The translations under genes were made by a program, and so were the position numbers. Of a DNA stretch of 64,000 nucleotides, positions 25,301-34,122 are shown piece after piece. Origin of the DNA: Stichopus chloronotus (lineage: Eukaryota > Echinodermata > Holothuroidea > Aspidochirotida > Stichopodidae); contig CM037839.1 in assembly GCA_021234535.1 (NCBI GenBank), positions 27,791,475 to 27,855,474 on the forward strand, read 5' to 3'. The notes under the pieces are model-generated. The model was given only the letters and a program-made list of their open reading frames with translations. It made no database searches and was not told the DNA's origin. The number at the start of each line of letters is the position of its first letter. Positions within the stretch are counted from its first letter, which is position 1.

Positions 25301-28300
25301 GTATGGACAGAGTAAATTATACGCACTATGTTGGGTTGATTCATGAAAGTCAGAAACTTGTATAGCAGTTTCTGAAAGTAAATATGGTCCTCTACATTAG
25401 GCTATGAAAGAAGTCAAGAGTGATATGTGATGGACATTCACATTACTTCTGGTGTATTGACAAATCTAGCAATCATTGCACATTGGCGGATATTTCACAC
25501 AACAGTTTACTTGTAATATTTGAACTTGAATTTCTTTTTACAAATAATTAAGAACAGCCAACAAAAATGCTCACAAGTTTAAGTTTAACCCAAAAATTAA
25601 GTTATCAACCAACACATGTGTCACCCTGTATCTAATTATCTATATCTATCTGTACCATCAACTGATGAGTGGAGAAGTCATAATATAACTGTACAAAGTG
25701 TTGCTGCTGTATTTGTTTTTATGGGTATTGACATGGTTACAAGCTGTACATTTAATTGGCAGTGAGTGATTTCATGTCTTTTAGGTATCAGGCTGTGTAC
25801 ATTTTCATAATGAAGTTTGTGTAATCAGCATCAACATAAGTAATATTTGAAATTGATCCATTACATGTTTATTATTTTTGTTGTAGTGCCAAGGATGAGA
25901 CAGTACAAAAACCGAAAACCATGGACCAATGAGGAAAAGAGATGTGTAATTGAGCATTTCAAAAGTCAAATTGATGCAGGAATCAATCCCAATATGGTGA
26001 TGTGCCAGGAAGCCAAAGAAAAGTTTGAAATTTTGCAGAGCCGCACATGGTCTCAGATAAAAGATTTTGTTGTGGCAGAAAGAAAGCGAAAATTAAAAAG
26101 ATGTAAGCTTCCTCGTAATTAATGTAAGAAACCTTGTTTTGTTCAAGGTAATTTATTATTGTAGATAAGCAAAGTTAAAATGTCAAAAACATGCTTTGTC
26201 TTCAGAAATTGAATATCCCCTCATATGTTCATGACAGCTTTGGGCCCATTGCCATTAAACGGCGATTTGAATCGGCAATGGGCCCAAAGCTGTCATGAAC
26301 ATATGAGGGGATATTCAATTTTCTGAAGACAAAGCATGTTTTTGACATTGTGGGTGGAGCTTAAGACTTGGAGACACATTTAGTAAAACTGAGTTACTAT
26401 GGTTCGGGGATATGTTCTCGTGTGTGTCTGATTGTTGTCTATTGAGAATTGGGGGGGGGCGTGCTATGTTTCAATAAAACTGGGGTTGTTAAGTAAGTTA
26501 AGCAAAAGTGATAAGCAACACATGTCTAGCTATAACTCCCCCTTTTCCCTCTCCATTCAAGGAAAATATTGTGTAGGTTAATTTTTTTTATGTCTTACGG
26601 TTCATTTAAGCTCACTAGGGGTGAACTTGAGAATATTGTTCTTCTGTACATTTTTCATTCTTGAACTTGTTTTCCTTTCCTTGTAAAGGTTGGTGTTCGC
26701 TCTTATTTTAGAGTTCATTTTCATGGTATTGCCCCATCGGCGATAAAGTAAACAAGACTCTGTTTGTATGAAAGAATCTGTGATATTGTCATTTGAAGAA
26801 GTGTATCTGGAAAGGTCACAAAATATCCTCTGTCATGCACATGCGTAGGGCCACTGCTTGTGGATATTATTTTCATTTATCTGCATGGATACCTGTACTG
26901 TTTGACTAGGTGTGCTTAACTTGAATAACAGTGACAGGTTTTCTTTGGTTTCTCTTGATCACAAGGCAGATGTTTGATTCATTGAGCAAAAGTTTAATGA
27001 AGCAAGTGTGATAAACGTCCAGTCAAACAGTTTATTTTTGCTTAAAATCTCTAAGGAACTCATCTTGGTATTCTAGAATGTTGAGTTTAACATGCTCAAC
27101 TAAGGAGATATTATTGTCTTAGCCTTCTTATGTCAGAGAGTGCAGTAATATTTTAGAACATCAGCAGCATCTCTAGTTATGTGCATATGCTCATGTAAAT
27201 AAAAGTTTAAAACTACATGTTCTGGAAATGCCATGTACTTTCACACTAAACATGATCACTGAAAAGAAACATCTACACCCAGAAAGCAGAGAGTTTTTAT
27301 TACCATCTGTTTGCTAATAGGGGACATTGCTGAAATTTCATTAAAGCTTCTCCGTATATATTTACTAAATATTCTCTTTGGTTTGACTGCATTCAAGTTA
27401 GTACCTATTGCCACTTTTGTGTTTTCCTTTACGTATTTCCCATGTTCAAGGAGGTACTGTTATGTGTTGATATGCATTTCACATGTTCCAAGAATATTTC
27501 AGCATCTTTATTGTAATCTACCATTTGTGCTTAAATTTAGTTGCAAGTATTATGTGTTAGATTCTGTGAGTTGAATATTCTATCAGCTGTTTCAATGAAT
27601 AAACACAAGCTAAAATAATTGTCAATGTTCATTTCTTTTCTGTCAGTATTGTTTTCATCGGTGGGTAAGTGACCTCCCCTTGGTTATCTAACTTACACAG
27701 TTTGCATCACTCATGGGGGTGTGTAAAGATAAGGTACGTAAGGACATGGTCTGCTACCTCTGTATCTTTCTGTACCCCTGTGTAAAGGTTGTATGTAGAT
27801 TTTGTGAGGAAATTCCCTACTACTCCTTTATCTTTCTCTATCCTGTGTAAGGATGTATATAATGCGAGGACATGCCCTACTACCCCTATATCTTTCTCTA
27901 CCCTGGGTAAATGGTGTGTATAGATTATGAGAGGACATGCCCTGCTATCCCTCTATATTTCTCTACCCCTGTGTACAGGGTGTGTATAGATTATGTGAGG
28001 ACGTGTCCTGCTACTATTATATTCTCCTATAAACCTGTGTAAAGGGTGTGTACAGATCACATGAGGACATGTACTACTGTCTCTATATCTGTCTCTACAT
28101 TTGTGTATCAATGTGTATCAATTATTTGAGGACATGTCCTCATGAGCAGAGAATATAGAGGTGAAAATTGGTGTCCTCACTTGCATAGGTATTCCACTAT
28201 GTATGTATGTATGTATGTATGTATGTATGTATGTATGTATGTATGTATGTATGTATGTATGTATGTATGTATGTATGTATGTATGTATGTATGTATGTAT

Positions 28301-31300
28301 GTATGTATGATACATAGTGTGTGTGTTTGTGACTTAACTTGTTTACATGATATCTTGAGAATAGTAGTTCTGCCAGTACTCATACTTGGTGTGTAGATGC
28401 CCCATATCAAGAAGCAGGAACATATTGTTTTTAAGGAGGTCAAATGTCACCAGAGTTCAAACACTGAAAATTTTGATATGATATCTCAAGATAGGAAAGG
28501 TGAAAACTTTTGGTGCCCACAGTGTGAAAGTAGATAGTAAAAATGATAGAAAAGTCCTATTATTTTTTTGTGGAGGTCAAAGGTCATCTGAGATCACCAG
28601 AAGTCAAACACTGAAAATTTTCTTAACAGGATATCTCGAGATAGGGGAAAAAAATGGTAAATTTTGATACCTAGCATGGTAATGCCTCACATCTAGTAGT
28701 AAAGCTTTCTTGTTCTTGAAATTCTGGGGTCAGCCAACTGTCCCAAAAAAGGAAACTTTCTTGCTTTGTATCGTGTTGTCTAGTTTAGGTTGGACACAAC
28801 AAACAAGCCTCAAAGAATGACTCGAACAACATGCATGGACCTTTTATTCAAAAGACTGCAGGGTGGGTAAAAGATCAAGTTGATAAGATCAAAGCAGATT
28901 CTGTGTGCAATGTGCCAGCAATCATTTAGGATTTCTTTACAGTTTTAACTCAATCTTATGCCGCTCTTGAGAATGTCAAAACAGCTGGATCAAATTCCTA
29001 TTTTTAGAACAATATAAATACCGAAGGCTTCAATACATCAAAACAATAAAGACAATGTTAGTGTAACTTCATAACATGCTGGGTTAGAATTATCAGTGCT
29101 GTCTTTGATGGACACAGATAATGATTACTTTTGGTAAACATTGCTGCATCTATTGTTTAAAGTTCATATGTCATTCTTTTTTTGACCCATGACTGAGGTG
29201 CACTCAATCTCTTTGTACCAGTATATAACAAAGTAAGAGAAATTTTGTTTTTCCCTTCATATGATCTCATGTCACTTGGTCAGACACTTGCAATAGAAGC
29301 TGAAAGAGTGTCTGTGCTTGTCCTTTTGTTATGTCATTGATGCTGAATCAAGATAAAACTGTTTTGTGTTCCCCTCATATGCTAATAAAGTAATGAAACC
29401 CAGTCCAGAAGCGGTAACATGACATATCTTCATACGAACATCCAGCTGAGCAAGGCCATAATTGAGTTTGTGGGGGAGGTGATGTAGAAGGAATAGAAAA
29501 TGGAGGGATGGGATATTTTATAATTTGAAGAAATTTGCATGCAAAATCTTGTTCCAGGTTATCAACTTAAGCAGGACAGGTAAAATTGTGAAATTGCAAG
29601 TACTTTTAATACTCATTTTTATTTGTGGTCATCCTTCATTATTAAAAGATAATGAGTCAATGATTATTCAAACTTCCTTTTTTTTTCTAGCAATTCCCTC
29701 AGTTATGAGAAGAAAAAAAAACAGTTTGAATTCACATCATCCCTCAGCATGTTCTACCACCCCCACCTCTGCCTTAAGAATATAATATAATAAGTTTAAT
29801 GATTGAGCACCTACTGTGTATATCTTACAGTTCACATGACTTCCCTGTCAAAGCAAGGCACTATGCTTTGTTGATTGGTAAGCAACACAAGTGTGTATGC
29901 TACATATATAGTCATAGTTGACACGTCAGTAAGTACGTCAATACACTGAACACAAAATGTTGTATCTCATTTGATTAATGAACATAAGGTCTGAAAGAAT
30001 TGCTCAGAATGTAAGGAAAAAGAATGTCTTTTACGTTTCACGAATTTGATATCAGGCTACCAACAAAACTAAACAAAGACAGTTACTTTTGGCAAAAGGA
30101 TTATCCCTCAGGATAAAAAGTAGATTGATAGAGAAAGGAGCTATTACAAGAAATCGGTTGTTTACAATTTATACTTTATTGACAAATTATGTCGATATCA
30201 ATCCTGTAAACTATTTTTCTCATTATATATCACAAAGAAAGAGAAATACTTTTGACTTGTAAATAGAAGAAAAAAGTAATAAATTTAAGACTGTTGCTAT
30301 ATCCTAGACATGGTGCTTGAAATTTTGATGCTCATAATTTACATCATGTCTGTTTCCAGGTAACTGCTTTTTTTATCCTTCTTTTTTTTATCTTCATCTG
30401 CAGTTGTTGAGGAGGAGTTGAAAACTGTTAAGAAACAAAAAACAGAGGGTGCAACATCAGTTCCAGGTACCGTAAAAGCTAATTCACTTTAATGTGGGTA
30501 GTGTTCCTTTTTTAAATCTGGTCAGGTACTTATGTGTTACAAATCTCCAGGCAAAGAGAAGTAGTAGGTTTCACCATGACACAGGGTTGTAGCAAGACAG
30601 AATGGAGTGTTGGGGGTTGTTTTGAAAAAAACTAGTGGCGAATTTGTGGACCCTGAGAAGTGAACAAAAACCCATGAGCAATTTTTTTATTAGATTTTGA
30701 CAACAATAGTGCTGTAGTCAGTAGCGATGGTCTTTATTTGTATTTTTGTCTCTTTGTGGTGGTCGGCTAAGGTGAGTAATGGCTAAAAGTAACTTCCGCC
30801 GACCTGTGTAACTACAACCCTTAGGTGTCATAAATGGATTTTTTGAAAAGTTTGGGGAGAAAAATAAAAACTGTCAATTTGATCTTGAACTGCAGAAAGA
30901 TTGGACAAAATCAACACAAATAGGGCATCATAGAGAGGTAAATAACAAGTAAAAAACCTTCAATTTCAGGAAAATTGAAGGAGAATAGGTAGATGTGGAA
31001 CAGATTTTACATACTTTTCTGTGAGCCATGGACATTCACCCTGGAAAGACTGAGTAAAATCTGTCCATGCTTTCAACATTTAAGCAGGAGAAAATACTCT
31101 TGTATGATGAAAAATAGCAGTTACTTTTTTTTTAATTTTTCTGATGTGTGTGTCCTCATAGGCAAATGTCAAATTAAATTCTGTTAATTGTAGGGAGTTT
31201 CTAGTCAGAATTTATGCAATCAAGTCAGATTTTCTAGCTTGACCTTTGCATGGTGCATAGGTTTGTTCATTTGGATGAAGGGTTTCGAGAAAAGTCTGTA

Positions 31301-34122
31301 ATGTCATGTTGATGACTTCAGACTTGCAGAGACCTTTGATAACCTACAAAGGTATCCATGTGAAATCTTCTTAATTATTTTGGCAATACAATGAAAGGTT
31401 TATGCATTCTCTCCATACAGTAGACTTTCACTTATTGCCAAGTCCTGCTGAGTAATGGAAGTGCATGTATAAATAAAATTCTTGCAAAGATTGCATGAGA
31501 ACTCCTGGCAAAGTTCTTTTTGAGAGTTTGAACAAACTGTACGTAATTTTGGATTTGTAAAGATATGCTTTCAGGAACATTTCCACTCACAAATTCATTG
31601 TTCTAGAGCCAAGAAAACTATAATTATTGCATTGCAGCACATGTCATCGTCTAGAAGCACTTTGGTTGGTATGGTAACACAATGGAAGTTTGTGATGACG
31701 CATTTTATGCAACATTTTCAGGAGAAAATTTGATGTGGGCAAAGATAATCAATTATTTCAATTACACTCCATGTCCATTATTTGTCCTTCTTTGCAGACT
31801 TTGAGGTGACTCGGAAACGCCCAGGAGTGACAACAAAGATTGCAAAACCACAAGGAAGAAGCATCATAAACCCAACAAGCAAAAAGTAAAAACTAAACTC
31901 ACTTAGATTTTGCCACTTTTGTGACTCATATACTGTCGTCAGCTTTACCGTATCTTTTTCTTTATGAAATGAGTAATAATGAGCTGGTCATTTGATGGTC
32001 TCTATGTTAAGTGCTAAAAAGAAATTGCTGGAATACGGTGATTATTTCTGACATCTGCTTAAGAATAGATGTTCACAAGGCACAAAGGAACATGAATGAA
32101 AAGTATGAAAGTTACCTGTCATTAAAAATTTGCTTCTGAATTTTTTCTCTTCTCTTTCCCAGCCCCAACAATTATGGTCTAAATTCAATCTCCACAAACT
32201 AAACTCCTAAATCAAACCAATTTTGTCACTCACTGGAGAGGCCACTCAGTTCTCACAGTTATTGGCATTGTATTATAGTAGTTCTCTCTAAAATCTCTAT
32301 TATTCTTTCAAGAAACAAACAACGTAACACACAGCTTAAAATGTTAAAAGATCAATGTAAATTCATGTGATCAATGTAAATTCATGTGATACATAACAAA
32401 GCCAGTAACTTCAATATACATGATCCCATGCTGGCATCTGGGACATGGATTGTTTCCAGCAAGTTCCATCCCTGTTATTATCTGTTTGAGTGGATGTCTA
32501 CGATTGGTGTTAGTGTCACTGAGACTAAAATCTTGGGCAAAACTGTTGGGACACTTTGCCGTACGCTGTGAGTATAATTGCAAATTTTAGTTGAGAGGAT
32601 AACATGAAACCCTGTGCCCCTTTCCAATGTTGCATTATAGCAGTGAATGTACACTGTGAACAGTAATCCTGTAGCCAACATTGAAAGGAGGAGTGGGCCG
32701 TCCCGAGGAGGTTTGTCCAAGATTGTAGTATTTTTCTCAATTCAGTGGTCCTTCTCCATGTTAGCAATGAGTCTCTCCATGCATCACATGTCATCCTCTT
32801 GCAGGCATAATCTCGTCTTAATTTTAACTTCGACAGTTCACAAGACTTTTGAAAAACAATTCTCATTATCCTGCTGATTAATTTCTTCTTCATCAGGCTT
32901 CTGTGACTAAATTCATTTCAGACTGCATACCTACAGAAGTGGGATGACCAGTGCAGAATTTGTCTTCTCTGATAATTCTTACTCTCTGCATCATCTCCTC
33001 TAACATTTGAAGTCTTCATATCCTCTTCTTCACTCTTCTCCTCTCCTCCATCTTTTTTTTTTGGCCTACCCTGCTTTCTTCTTCCTGTGGCTCATTTCCA
33101 TGGCTTGTTTCTACCTAGTTTTTGGCCCATCTTTGACCATGCCCTTACCAATGCAACCTCATCTCCAATTTTTCACTCAGTTCATCCACCTGCACTTCCT
33201 TTCTTACGTCAACACTTTTAACTTCTCTTCCCTGGTAAGACAATTCATCCATCTCAGTATTTCCATTTCTGCTCCTTCCATCCTCCACTCCATTGGCTTG
33301 CACGTCACAACAGGGTGTAACTTCTGGTCAGATAGGAAGAGGGGTACTTGAGTTTTTGTGGGGTATGGTAGGTAGCAGGATAGAAAGTTTTTTATGTGTT
33401 TGTGTTTTGTCTTCTTTTTTTCTGCATAGGTGGCCTGATTTCGACAATCTTTGCTTTTATCAGGTCTCCTTCACTGAATGTTTTAAATGATTGTTTGTGC
33501 ATGTACAACTTACTGGTATTTGCCAATTTACTTTGTTATTATGTTGTAACATTTCAATAGTTGTTTATTTGTATGCTATTATTGAGGAGTGGAAATAACT
33601 TAATAAAAAATAATAATAAAAAATACTTATAATAACTTAATAAAAACTTAACAGTGCTGATGAATTTTTACATCTTGTGTTATTGATTATTTCATGATGA
33701 AAGGTGACAAGTTATCATTCTCAAAGAACTTCAACAAGTTGCAACCACACACAAACTGATTACTCTACTCAAGTCAGAGTTGATTTACTATTTTTATGAC
33801 TCAACTTGACTTGAGACAGCTGGGTCAAAAGATTTGACTAAGTCAGAAGTTTGAGCAAATGCAAAAGACTTGACTCAAGTCAGTATGTGAAAGATACTCA
33901 ACTGGACTCAAGTCACAATGCTGGATGACTCTATTTAACTGAATTTTTTCTCACAATGACCAGAGTCAAATATATCAGCAAAAATGATGACCACAAAAAA
34001 TTTAAAATATCTGACTTGTAAATATATGCTGATATTGCTCTTCCATTTCATTCTGCAATAACTTGCTAAAGTTTTTTTTTTCTTTTAGGAGAAAAGCTGC
34101 CAGAGGAGTAGAATTTGATTGA
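4181..34122 (+). CDS. Chimeric SET - Zn-cluster - tyrosine recombinase - Myb/SANT gene (model)
   Basis: Exons: (1758?-1790), 4181-4334, 17745-22481, 23233-23292, 23627-23704, 24058-24123, 25145-25195, 25887-26102, 30404-30466, 31798-31885, 34089-34122. Joined phases are consistent throughout, giving about 1,847 residues from 4181 if one frameshift near 22207 is allowed for. Domain order: KMT5A-like SET; acidic and Ser/Lys repeats; two Cys/His clusters; tyrosine-recombinase fold with R, K, R, H and Y; acidic linker; Myb/SANT-like domain; basic tail. Known of the families: KMT5A SET domains methylate histone H4 lysine 20, and recombinases of this fold power Crypton-type transposons. Inferred: a transposon-derived recombinase joined to a chromatin methyltransferase domain and probably nuclear. 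Whether it is a host gene, an active element or a decaying copy is unresolved. No named gene is recognised. Confidence 0.75.
5628..6388. repeat. Direct duplication, copy A
   Basis: This roughly 760-bp block recurs almost unchanged at 10131-10888, offset about 4,502 bp, for example the stretch around GGGAGCTGTCATTTGGAATT at 5861 and 10363. Only scattered substitutions separate the copies. It brackets the minisatellite array, so array expansion or unequal exchange probably carried the flank along. A weaker relative lies at about 41770-41940. Confidence 0.85.
6470..10130. repeat. 108-bp minisatellite array
   Basis: Tandem units carry the words TGTTCCTACAATACCAGTGC, ATGTGTATCAAT, GTAGCCTACCATTGTT, CATATTCTGCATATAGCCC and TGCACTCTGTCCTCACTTCA. 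In the tightest part (about 7000-9080) the unit starts are 108 bp apart, for example 8112, 8220, 8328 and 8436. Units become irregular towards 9100-10130. Because 108 is a multiple of three, the minus strand shows long artefactual open frames with a 36-residue repeat. The array lies inside the intron of the SET gene. Confidence 0.92.
10131..10888. repeat. Direct duplication, copy B
   Basis: This is the partner of the block at 5628-6388, in the same orientation on the far side of the 108-bp array. Identity ends abruptly after ACCAAAGC at about 10890, where the two copies diverge. Confidence 0.85.
11309..11777. mobile_element. hAT-type MITE with perfect 8-bp duplication
   Basis: The ends are CAGGGGCATCGATCCGG and CCGGATCTACGCCCCTG, imperfect inverted repeats of about 17 bp. 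The flanks are ATGCATGT at 11301-11308 and 11778-11785, an exact 8-bp target duplication. It is inserted in a minisatellite unit. An apparent open frame across it (11075-11791) mixes host repeat and element and is not a gene. Confidence 0.85.
11793..11880. mobile_element. Truncated TAGGGTTGGGCGGTA-type MITE end
   Basis: TAGGGTTGGGCGGTAACGG begins here and is followed by GTACCGGTAC-rich text, as in the intact element at 16380-17024. I could not find the matching right end, so the copy is truncated or broken up by later insertions before 15600. Confidence 0.55.
12410..13020. repeat. GGTCA-rich minisatellite, about four units
   Basis: Units of about 150 bp carry GAGTACAAGAAGCC, GGTCATTTGGGGTCAA and a 'clear the stress-like' block reading ATATCTCAGGAAGG. 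The same family makes the larger array at 51440-52520 and single copies near 24520, 28400 and 43030. Nothing in it looks coding. Confidence 0.75.
13090..13300. repeat. Dispersed repeat attached to the GGTCA family
   Basis: Text around AATCAAACGGTTG, ATTCTTGGGC and TTCAGTGTGTGA recurs in the same order at about 35190-35400, downstream of the SET gene. It follows a GGTCA-rich block here, so the two may form one composite repeat. The family is not identified. Confidence 0.55.
14145..15115. mobile_element. hAT-type MITE carrying a nested MITE
   Basis: The ends are CAGTGGCATAACCAGA and TCTGGTTATGCCACTG, perfect 16-bp inverted repeats. The flanks are CCCTGCAC at 14137-14144 and 15116-15123, an exact 8-bp duplication. 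No transposase is present. A second element (14636-15001) is inserted in it, so this one is the older of the two. Confidence 0.9.
14636..15001. mobile_element. piggyBac-type MITE nested in a hAT MITE
   Basis: The ends are AGGGACTCATTGAGTTG and CAACTCAATGAGCCTCT, with TTAA on both sides (14632-14635 and 15002-15005). A TTAA duplication with these simple ends is typical of piggyBac-type elements. A sister copy of almost the same length lies at 41981-42348 in a RAD23 intron, also between two TTAA. Confidence 0.85.
15600..17640. repeat. Diverged minisatellite tail of the SET gene intron
   Basis: Degenerate versions of the 108-bp unit continue here, with shared words such as CACTCTGTCCTCACATCACT, CAATACCAGTGCATGTGTAT and ACCATTGTTATTCATATTCC. 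Unit length and order are irregular. The stretch is interrupted by a MITE at 16380-17024 and stops about 100 bp before the coding exon at 17745. The open frames across it are artefacts of the repeat. Confidence 0.85.
16380..17024. mobile_element. hAT-type MITE, intact, perfect 8-bp duplication
   Basis: It begins TAGGGTTGGGCGGTA and ends GTACAGCCCAACCCTA. The flanks are ATCAATAT at 16372-16379 and 17025-17032, exact. Removing the element restores a normal minisatellite unit reading GTGTATCAATATATGCC, so the insertion is younger than the array. The interior near both ends is rich in GTACCGGTAC palindromes. Related fragments occur at 11793 and 48760-48899. Confidence 0.92.
17745..22481 (+). CDS. 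Main exon: SET C-half, repeats, Zn clusters, tyrosine recombinase
   Basis: The acceptor is GTGCTTTCTTTCAG and the donor GTAAGT. The exon opens with VDATEE, then LGRLINHG (AdoMet-binding Asn-His) and ELLYDYG (catalytic Tyr), the end of a KMT5A-like SET domain. Then come acidic repeats (18706-19270), Ser/Lys repeats (19735-20790), a CxxC...H...H cluster (20815-20880) and a CxxC...H...C cluster (21055-21123). The recombinase shows Arg of RRSGE (21877), Lys of RGKRNR (22024), Arg of TKLRKH (22250), His of GHD (22328) and Tyr of REFY (22355). The His of the usual HxxR is Thr. The upstream frame runs on to a stop at 22288-22290; the last three residues are in the +1 frame from about 22208. It is continuous for about 1,487 codons before that break. 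Confidence 0.9.
18706..19270 (+). repeat. Two acidic coding repeats of about 93 residues
   Basis: Two adjacent coding copies share ESSSDT, then VEVDVDKTQGTE, TERKSK and TDTNDVQ at the same spacing. They start at about 18706 and 18988. Frame is kept in both, so the duplication was tolerated as protein. Rich in Asp, Glu, Ser and Thr, they are probably disordered. Confidence 0.85.
19735..20790 (+). repeat. Three basic coding repeats of about 123 residues
   Basis: Copies start at 19735, 20104 and 20470, spaced 369 and 366 bp, so each is in frame. Each carries a Lys/Arg-rich block, then DESSENE, SENESQK, then SAKYS, TTEED and DVSSS. The basic blocks could be nuclear localisation or DNA-contacting stretches; the Ser/Glu blocks resemble CK2 sites. 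The third copy is the most diverged. Confidence 0.92.
23233..25195 (+). CDS. Four small acidic linker exons
   Basis: Exons 23233-23292, 23627-23704, 24058-24123 and 25145-25195 all have AG acceptors, GT donors and phase 1 at both ends. Each length is a multiple of three, so any can be skipped without shifting frame. They encode DDENDDDPSLEDEK, then a Glu/Ser/Lys stretch, then DFNDFVSDDDESPE, then a short basic SVVRRGVPKRPKK. They bridge the recombinase and the Myb-like exon and look like a flexible charged linker. There are no recognised domains. Confidence 0.75.
24664..24702. repeat. 39-bp near-perfect palindrome
   Basis: GGAAACATTCAATATGTAG (24664-24682) is followed by one base and then its exact reverse complement (24684-24702). 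It sits in the intron before the exon at 25145, beside a GGTCA-type repeat copy. Confidence 0.85.
25887..26102 (+). CDS. Myb/SANT-like C-terminal exon
   Basis: The acceptor is TTTTTGTTGTAG and the exon enters in phase 1. It encodes NRKPWTNEEKRCVIEHF, a 20-residue spacer with a Cys, then SRTWSQIKDFVVAERKRKLK. The two tryptophans and the Trp-Thr-x-Glu-Glu start fit a Myb/SANT-like helix-turn-helix of about 55 residues. As I recall, this same Trp-Thr-x-Glu-Glu...Cys...Arg-Thr/Ser-Trp pattern closes several recombinase-type proteins in marine animals and fish, which supports its link to the exon at 17745. The frame runs on to a stop at 26120-26122, but a GTAAGC donor at 26103 keeps phase 1 and connects to 30404. 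Either end may be used. Confidence 0.8.
26179..26349. repeat. Long hairpin: 75-bp inverted repeat with 20-bp loop
   Basis: The left arm 26179-26253 and right arm 26274-26349 are reverse complements with only one extra A in the right arm. The loop is ATTAAACGGCGATTTGAATC. It lies 57 bp after the Myb-like frame's stop, on the transcribed strand of the gene. I see no target duplication, so it is not an obvious MITE. Transcribed, it would form one long, nearly perfect stem. Confidence 0.92.
27715..28140. repeat. Minisatellite of about 65 bp, about six units
   Basis: Units share CTCTACCCCTGTGTAA, then GTGTATAGATTATG and GAGGACATGCCCTGCTA. They recur at about 27770, 27837, 27897, 27962, 28027 and 28091. 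The array runs straight into the GTAT microsatellite. It is non-coding and intronic. Confidence 0.75.
28201..28309. repeat. (GTAT)27 microsatellite
   Basis: Uninterrupted GTAT units fill 28201-28308. The apparent proteins across it (Thr-Tyr-Ile-His or Met-Tyr-Val-Cys repeats) are artefacts. Confidence 0.98.
28330..28740. repeat. GGTCA-family repeat, two or three units
   Basis: ATATCTTGAGAATAG, GTGTAGATGCCCCATATC and GGTCAAAGGTCATCTGAG mark copies of the same family as 12410-13020. A perfect AGGTCAAAGGTCA (28574-28586) is present. A similar single copy lies at about 24490-24660. Confidence 0.7.
30404..31885 (+). CDS. Two C-terminal exons of the SET-recombinase-Myb gene
   Basis: Exon 30404-30466 (acceptor CATCTGCAG, donor GTACCG) encodes VEEELKTVKKQKTEGATSVP, and exon 31798-31885 encodes FEVTRKRPGVTTKIAKPQGR followed by SIINPTSKK. 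Both continue phase 1 from 26102 with no stop. The second exon either ends in the TAA at 31887-31889 or uses the GTAAAA donor at 31886 to reach the exon at 34089. The evidence is splice signals, phase and codon openness only; there is no domain to confirm it. Confidence 0.6.
32528..32725. mobile_element. Mariner-type MITE with TA ends, copy 1
   Basis: Ends related to ATCTTGGACAAA in inverted orientation lie between TA dinucleotides (32526-32527 and 32726-32727). A copy of about 199 bp in the opposite orientation lies at 63142-63340 inside LSM1. Shared inner text includes GATAACATGAAACC, GAATGTACACT and GAACAGTAATCCT. A TA target with these ends suggests a Tc1/mariner-type element. There is no transposase. 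Confidence 0.7.
33765..33935. repeat. Degenerate GACTCAAGTCA repeat
   Basis: Many overlapping copies of GACTTGACTCAAGTCA-like text in both orientations occur here. It could fold into short hairpins. It is non-coding, inside the last intron of the SET-recombinase gene. Confidence 0.6.
34089..34122 (+). CDS. Predicted last coding exon of the SET-recombinase-Myb gene
   Basis: A very strong acceptor, a run of T then TCTTTTAG, precedes this exon. Entering in phase 2 from 31885 it reads KRKAARGVEFD and stops at TGA 34120-34122. Joined to the preceding SKK it makes a KKRK cluster that resembles a nuclear localisation signal. The exon is short, so the call rests on the acceptor and phase. Confidence 0.5.

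Noticed and set aside
25887..26122. Myb-like exon as the end of the gene
   Set aside because: Not excluded, but the GTAAGC donor at 26103 preserves phase 1 and two open exons with good acceptors follow, so I prefer the longer model.
28118..28443. Thr-Tyr-Ile-His and Met-Tyr-Val-Cys proteins
   Set aside because: They are translations of the GTAT microsatellite.
30586..30823. Segment with GGGTTGTAGC / TACAACCC inverted ends
   Set aside because: The ends are short and the flanks do not match as a target duplication, so it is not reported as an element.
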